DNA from: Coprinellus micaceus
Lineage: Eukaryota > Basidiomycota > Agaricomycetes > Agaricales > Psathyrellaceae
Reading direction: 5' to 3'
NCBI GenBank assembly: GCA_951394405.1
Contig: OX596338.1
Location: forward strand, 372,001 to 436,000
DNA length: 64,000 nucleotides
Positions 59,652 to 64,000 of the stretch are shown in pieces. The stretch's first letter is position 1. Each line of letters starts with the position of its first letter. The notes under the pieces were generated by a model. The model searched no databases. It saw only the letters and a list, made by a program, of their open reading frames with translations, and had not been told where the DNA came from. A program made the translations under genes and the position numbers.

Positions 59652-61051
59652 GCGAATCTAAGCGTGCCTCGTAGAAGGATAGAGTGAAGTGGTAGTTGCC
59701 GTTGTTACTGTCGACGAAAATAAACAGAGGTTCTTTTTTTCAACGAGAAAGGGCCATGATAGTGCGGGGATCTTGCACATTGTCGGAAACACCTAGGTAG
59801 TGTTCAGAGCAGCACCTGGCACTGAAGGGCCCAAATGTCTTTGATACACCTTCCGGGTGAAGTTTGGCTCAGCATTCCTTCACTTTGCCCGTCCGAATTT
59901 CGACAAGTACCCTTCGCCGTCGTCGTCGTTCAGAACAACCCCAAAAGTAGTTGAGTTCACGTACCTATAGGCAAACCCGCGCATATACCCTGATTAGCAC
60001 ACTTGAGAACCTGCATCTTCATGTACTTAGTTGACCTCCTCAGGGTATATCTGCTTGGGGCTCAGCCAACCTCATCCGTCTCCCTCGCTTCAAATACCCC
60101 ACTCACCATTGGACACCCACCTCGTCCCCCTCGTCGACCCGCGAATGGACATTGGTATCGAAGTTCCGCCCCCGGTATGTCCAGACCTCCCTCTCCAACC
60201 ATGATGCTCATGGACACATCCCCCATGAGCCTCGCCATTTTGCCTCCCCGACGCTCCAACTTCCAAGCACCTCGAGCGCCCACGGATTTAGCGCGGACTT
60301 AATATTGCCTCACTTGATGAGGCAATTCGGCCTTCCCCACAACACTGAGGAGAAGAGAAGCCAGAAGCGAAGGTCGAAAGAGAAGAAGAACTTAAGAAAA
60401 AGGGAGTATATCCAACCGAGACAGCCAATCGCTTGCATGGGAGACGTGGCCCCGTTAGATTCGTTGGCGCAACCAGCGTATAACCGCACCATGGCGAGGA
60501 GGTCGTGTAATGGCTCGTGGGTGCCGGGGAGTGAGGTAGGGCGAATAGAAAGAAGATTTCGAGCGCTGACAGGCTAAACGGAAGTGGATGAGGGGGTCGC
60601 GTCAAGGAGGAAGCGTCGCGAACGGATGGTTGAGAGTGATCGCTGCTCGCCGCGCCCATATGTCAGGCACCGAGCCGGAGTACGGACCCGGGCTCCCAAA
60701 GGACTACAACGACGGGAACCCCAGAACGGGAGGGGCTGCATAGAACCCCAAAGTGAGGCATAAGAGCCTGCGACGGGTCCCCAAAGGACGTTCCGTGAGC
60801 CTCAGCGGCTTATCTCTCCCACCCAAACCCACCCCGCATGCACTCGTCCTACGAAAAGTGCAATGCATACAGTCTTGTTCCATAAGCATTCCAGTTCCAT
60901 GTTGCATAGATGTGGCCATCGAGGATCTTGAGCGCGACATTAAAAAAAAGGGTGGGGGGATATAAAACGAATGTTCTGATTCCACGACGTGAATGTGCTG
61001 AGAAGGGAAAACTCGAATGGATATAAAGAAAATCGCGTTTGTCCCGCTTGT
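59652..61051. other. Intergenic, 1.4 kb
   Basis: Between the 3' ends of the secreted-protein gene (plus) and COX5 (minus). Open frames up to 141 codons lack motifs. Purine-rich AGAAGAAG-type sequence occurs near 60350-60400. No gene was supported. Confidence 0.45.
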
Positions 61052-61826
61052 CTATTTGCTCTGAACATAACCAGTGCCCTTGTATCCTTCCGACGTGATA
61101 CCTATACGCCATGCGTGAGCAAACGGCGGTACAGGAGAGGGAGAAGGGGGAGGAGGGAAACGTACCGGTGATAGGGTTGAGCTTCATCTCCTTGGCACGC
61201 TCGTTCGATGCCTCCTGCCACTCCTTGGTCATAGTAGGGGCAACGGGCTGGGCTATACGCGCGGACGAGGGTATATATTAGTAACCGAGGCATATCTTCG
61301 TATGTAACCGATGGCCAGACGTACCGAACTGGCGGGCAGCGTAACCGAGGAGCCCAGCGGCAGCAACGAGGACAGTAACAGCTCCAACGATCTTGTACCC
61401 ATCTCCCGGCTGGCTGGTAGGCGCACGGGGACCATGGGGACCGAAAGCAACATAATACGCTTCAAAAAAACAAAATACCGTCAGTCCACCCGTCCCATCC
61501 CCGCCCTCCCGGAACCCCTAACACTAGGACTCGGAATCCCACTCACCCGCCTTCTTCTCATCCAAACTCAACTCCTTCCAATCCTTCGCCTGGACCTTCT
61601 CCAGCTGCTCATGCACCGCCGCCTGCTCCTCCTCCGCAAGCTTCGTCCACTGTGCCTCGACATTCACCAGGCTAATCGGGGTGACCTTGCGCGCGGGGGT
61701 CGCGGATGCAGCCACATCCGCATGGGTCGCAGCGGCGGTCGCCAAAGCCCTCGTCCTCATCGACGACGAACTCAGGCGCTGGACCTGACGCGAGGCGGTT
61801 CGGAATGACGCGGTAGCGGCCTGCAT
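61052..61826 (-). CDS. COX5: Cytochrome c oxidase subunit IV (fungal Cox5)
   Basis: Nuclear-encoded inner-membrane subunit of respiratory complex IV. Four exons (61547-61826, 61325-61459, 61166-61252, 61052-61101) give 183 aa, close to the normal size. Residues 1 to about 35 are a mitochondrial presequence rich in Ala/Ser/Arg/Thr with no acidic residue. The matrix domain has VEAQWTKLAEEEQAAVHEQL and DWKELSLDEKKAAYYVAFGP, a COX4-family signature. The single transmembrane helix is VGAVTVLVAAGLLGYAARQF. The intermembrane tail has MTKEWQEASNERAKEMKLNP and ends ITG-ITSEGYKGTGYVQSK. The last exon of 17 codons is beyond a 64-nt intron and matches the fungal C-terminus, confirming the model. No paralogue (the yeast 5A/5B situation) is present in this window. 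Confidence 0.95.
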
Positions 61827-62299
61827 AGCTTCTCTCTAGGTGTTGGCGGGATTATAAGAATATAATTTTTGGTGTGAGTGGGGGTGTCGGCGGCGACGAC
61901 AACGACGAGGGGGGTCGAATACGACGACGACGAGGCTGAGAGTGGGGATGAGGGCGGAGGTTCGGGAGGGAATGGGAAAGGACACCCGTTGCGTTGGCTG
62001 ATGTGGTTGACGTTGCTCAGAAAAAACGCGTGCAAACAAAAACGACGTCCGGCAACTCGGACGAACTCGGGCATCTCCAGCCAATTGCAGCCATTCGTTT
62101 TCTACATCATCTGCACTAGACTCACCCCAGCGCGCACTAGCCTTGGCTGGAATCCCTCTTCAAGGGGAGGAAAGATGGCGAAAGATAAGTGTGTCAACGG
62201 CAGCGAGATGATCATCAGTACATTTTGGCCGGCAGGCATAAGGGGAGGCACAGCAGCAAGAATACATCGACACGGGGGTACAACTAATCACTCGGGCGC
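61827..62299. other. COX5 promoter and GIS2 3' end
   Basis: 473 bp between two minus-strand genes. A CGA/ACGACGACG trinucleotide-rich block lies at about 61890-61935, and A-rich stretches near 62020-62045. No gene was seen. Confidence 0.5.
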
Positions 62300-63717
62300 T
62301 CAAGCAGGGGTCTCCTGGGGTCCAGGGCAGTCTCGCGAGATATGTCTAGAAGAGAACCGCCATCAGCACTCCACTCTTCCTTTCAGCGGAACGGAACAAA
62401 AGTACGTACCCCTCAAGACCACAGTTATAGCACGCCCTCTTCTGGGCCTGGGTGCAGTCCTTGGAGATGTGCCCAACGCCATTGCAGTTGTAGCACTTGG
62501 CTCCCTGGACACAGTCCCTGCTCAAGTGGCCGACTCCACCGCAGGTGTAGCACGTCCTCTGTTGCTGGCCTCCGCCTCCGCCGCCGCCGCCGCCGAAAGA
62601 CCCAAAGCTGCTGCTGCTGTTGCTCTCGGGGCAGGCACGGGCGATGTGTCCGGTCTTGCCGCATCGGTAGCACGAACCGCGGGAGCTAGAGTCGTAGGAG
62701 CTGGTGGCGCCAGCCGCCTCAGTGCAGTCGCGGGACTATAAGAGGTGTAAGAATGGCGAGAAGATGGGGAACAGGAGGGACGTACGATGTGACCGGTCTG
62801 GCCGCACTTGTAGCACGACTTGGCCTTGGGCTCGGAAGTGCAATCGCGGGAGACATGGCCCTCGTTACCGCCTAAAATCAGGTCAGCTCCAAACTCCTGC
62901 TTTCAAGCGAAGAGAGACTCACAGTTGTAGCTGATAGACGGCACAACGAAGAAGGAGAGGTTTTAATGAGCGAACGTCGAAAAGTAGGAGAGCACAATGA
63001 GGCAGCACGCGCGGGGGAGCGCAGAAACGAGCAAGGGATCCATCCGCTTTCGGTGGAGAAACACCCCGAGGAAGGAAAAAGCGAGACGCAAGCTTTCTTC
63101 GTTTTTACAAGAAAAAAAAACTTGCAAGTTGTGAAGCTCGCTCCCGTCCCGTCCTTGCTTGTTGCCTGCCTTGGCCGAGACACAGAGACGACACCTACCA
63201 GGTAGGGGTTCCAGCCTTGGGGCAGCTAGCTGCCTGGTGGCCGACTATAATAAAAGCGATGTTCAGACACAATCCAACCCCGGATCATAGACGAGAACAA
63301 AGCCAGAGGGTATGAAGATAAAAGGCGGATATCCGACCAAGGTGATGGTCATGGATCAAGGTGATCGTTTCGGTACGTTGGGGTAAAAGTGGTGGTGGGA
63401 CGACGATAAGGGTGCCCAAGTGTGCGTTGATTTATTTCGAATTGGATCGAGGACAATGTACATCGAGGATAACGAGCAGCAAAGCCAACCACGCCAACCA
63501 CGTCGCACCACGTTCGAAGGAAGAGGGAAGAAAAAAAGTTGGGAGATGATGGGGTCAAGGCGAGGCGATGGAAACTTGGATCGAGAGATCGAAGTCCGGA
63601 ACCCAGCCTCGTTGCAACCCATCGAGGGCGGGGAAAAGGGAGAAGAAAAAAACGGCATCGACAAAGAAAACACCACGCACATCCACCGCAGTTGAAGCAT
63701 CCACGAGCGCCTGACAT
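62300..63717 (-). CDS. GIS2: Zinc-knuckle nucleic-acid-binding protein, CNBP/Gis2 type
   Basis: Cytoplasmic protein with seven CCHC zinc knuckles that binds single-stranded RNA/DNA; yeast Gis2 and human CNBP associate with mRNAs and ribosomes and affect translation. Six exons (63681-63717, 63199-63244, 62923-62930, 62786-62871, 62410-62735, 62300-62345) give 182 aa. The knuckles are CFNCGGFGHQAASC, CYNCGNEGHVSRDC, CYKCGQTGHISRDC, CYRCGKTGHIARAC, CYTCGGVGHLSRDC, CYNCNGVGHISKDC and CYNCGLEGHISRDC, all CX2CX4HX4C. A Ser/Gly-rich linker with nine Gly, encoded by a GCC-type repeat on the plus strand, separates knuckles 4 and 5, the usual RGG-region place. Exon 3 is only 8 nt and rebuilds the start of knuckle 2. 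Introns 1 (436 nt) and 2 (268 nt) are long for this genome. Confidence 0.95.
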
Positions 63718-64000
63718 GGTTGTAGTCTTTACGATAGAAAGAGTGGTTTTTGAGATCTAAAAGGCATTTTCCGAGGATTGAGGAGGTTGGAGCGTGGTGA
63801 TTTTTGAGCAGCGAGGACGAGGAGTTTGAAGGTGATAGCGATCGGCCACGAGAGACATCGTGGTGAAGCGAGGGGAGGAGTGGGGAAAAACATCGTCAGC
63901 ATCGACTACCCCAACGACCACAACGACAAGGAAAGTGGGCACACGACGATCAACCTCGCTGGATCCACCATCATCGTCTATCGCTGCCGATTGCTTGGTC
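63718..64000. other. GIS2 promoter and leader
   Basis: 283 bp upstream of the GIS2 start codon to the window edge. On the minus strand it is C/T- and TC-rich, as before other highly expressed genes here. Nothing else could be supported. Confidence 0.5.

Noticed and set aside
61878..62741. 287-codon plus-strand frame
   Set aside because: Antisense to the GIS2 exons; the Ala-rich translation is the complement of zinc-knuckle and poly-Gly codons.

Overview
The window is a piece of nuclear genome from a filamentous basidiomycete, most likely an Agaricomycete. The evidence is intron-dense genes with short GT..AG introns (mostly 47-75 nt), a set of conserved eukaryotic housekeeping genes, a multi-exon cytochrome P450, fungal monocarboxylate-type MFS transporters, and several F-box genes with the N-terminal coiled coil plus 'LSPCR..P.E.LGE' layout common in mushroom-forming fungi. 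No virus, CRISPR array, rDNA or intact transposon was seen. Gene models were built by hand from splice signals, reading frame and family motifs; for most multi-exon models the exon lengths were checked to sum to a multiple of three.

Layout. 1-10 kb: the 3' part of an MCT-like transporter whose last exon lies behind a 1.1-kb intron, then eIF4A and a dual-specificity phosphatase. 10-15.3 kb: a gene-poor stretch. 15.3-21.3 kb: ATP synthase epsilon (minus) divergent from a Rab GTPase (plus), a possible 52-aa gene, and a 14-exon P450. 21.5-27 kb: three F-box genes, one apparently damaged and two forming a tandem duplicate pair. 27.5-35.6 kb: a long coiled-coil/disordered protein, a small ankyrin protein, tRNA-Thr(AGU) and a PPR protein. 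35.6-38.6 kb: a CTAG-rich degenerate repeat tract running into the 3' end of a fourth F-box gene. 39.7-44.3 kb: a Pmt2-type protein O-mannosyltransferase and fibrillarin. 46-50.4 kb: a complete MCT-like transporter convergent with a fifth F-box-like gene. 52-56.6 kb: a single-pass membrane protein and a DHA1-type MFS transporter. 59-64 kb: a cysteine-free, very basic secreted protein, cytochrome c oxidase subunit IV (COX5) and the seven-knuckle zinc protein GIS2/CNBP.

The genes do not form one pathway. The conserved set covers translation (eIF4A, tRNA, GIS2), rRNA processing (fibrillarin), mitochondrial energy and RNA handling (ATP15, COX5, PPR), trafficking and glycosylation (Rab, Pmt2) and transport (three MFS genes). 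The F-box genes, P450 and secreted protein are the lineage-specific layer. The most unusual signals are a repeated non-coding 11-mer (TTAAGCGCCCG), an 8-nt micro-exon in GIS2, a Rab GTPase with Thr in place of the catalytic Gln, and the 1.1-kb terminal intron in the first transporter.
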